Position numbers and translations under genes: made by a program
Assembly (NCBI GenBank): GCA_017501805.1
Contig: JAFVWG010000058.1
Coordinates: forward strand, 1 to 5,336
DNA: 5,336 bases
Direction of reading: 5' to 3'
From: Oscillospiraceae bacterium
Lineage (GTDB): Bacteria; Bacillota; Clostridia; Oscillospirales; Oscillospiraceae
Notes under the pieces: model-generated
Database searches by the model: none
What the model was told of the DNA's origin: nothing
Seen by the model: only the letters and a program-made list of their open reading frames with translations
Part shown: positions 5,298-5,336 of the stretch, piece after piece
Numbering within the stretch: position 1 is the first letter of the stretch
Layout of the letters: the number at the start of each line of letters is the position of its first letter

Positions 5298-5336
5298 GCA
5301 ATTGTAGTTAAAGGTATGCTTTCAGCATATCCGTGA
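5280..5336. repeat. Inverted repeat with nested palindrome at the window edge (operator-like)
   Basis: TCACGAATATGCT (5280-5292) and the reverse complement of 5324-5336 agree at 12 of 13 positions, with 31 nt between the arms. The right arm also forms a tight palindrome, TATGCT-TTC-AGCATA (5315-5329), so the TATGCT half-site occurs three times in 50 bp. It may continue past the window. The overlap with the candidate promoter favours a repressor operator; a mobile-element end is the alternative. Confidence 0.55.

Overview
The window looks like chromosomal DNA of an anaerobic, gut- or rumen-type Firmicute (Clostridia; Ruminococcaceae/Oscillospiraceae-like). This rests on a moderately high GC core, strong AGGAGG-type ribosome binding sites, a glycoside hydrolase family 3 enzyme of the inverted-domain type known from Ruminococcus albus and Butyrivibrio fibrisolvens, and a DUF4417 protein, a family common in Clostridia. 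The species cannot be named from the sequence.

Left part (1-3450, + strand): a tightly packed operon of three genes joined by two ATGA stop/start overlaps. It holds the 3' end of a probable CehA/McbA-type PHP-domain metallohydrolase, a TVP38/TMEM64 (VTT/DedA-like) membrane protein, and a complete 790-residue GH3 glycosidase. In the GH3 protein the usual domain order is swapped: the C-terminal-type alpha/beta sandwich and fibronectin-III-like domain come first and the nucleophile-bearing barrel comes last. A perfect 12-bp hairpin followed by a T-run ends the operon.

Right part (3458-5212, - strand): a convergent three-gene cluster in the order DUF4417 protein, polymorphic-toxin-type protein, acidic probable immunity protein. 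The DUF4417 stop and toxin start share one base (TAATG), and the toxin end and immunity start overlap by 20 bp. The toxin has a Gly/Ala-rich pre-toxin region of host-like GC, then a very basic C-terminal domain that is strongly AT-rich, as is the immunity gene. The composition change falls inside the toxin gene near position 4260. That is the expected pattern if a toxin tip and its immunity gene were acquired together.

The most notable feature is a 36-bp direct repeat with one mismatch. One copy (4536-4571) covers the DUF4417/toxin junction, including the toxin ribosome binding site, start codon and first five codons. The other copy (3458-3493) lies just beyond the immunity gene, next to the GH3 terminator. 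The pair therefore brackets the toxin-immunity cassette like recombination scars. Each copy contains a small hairpin with a GTGA loop that would hide the toxin Shine-Dalgarno sequence.

Right edge (5213-5336): the DUF4417 leader plus a good outward-facing (+) promoter overlapped by a long inverted repeat. This suggests a regulated divergent gene just outside the window. No tRNA, rRNA, CRISPR array or transposase was seen.
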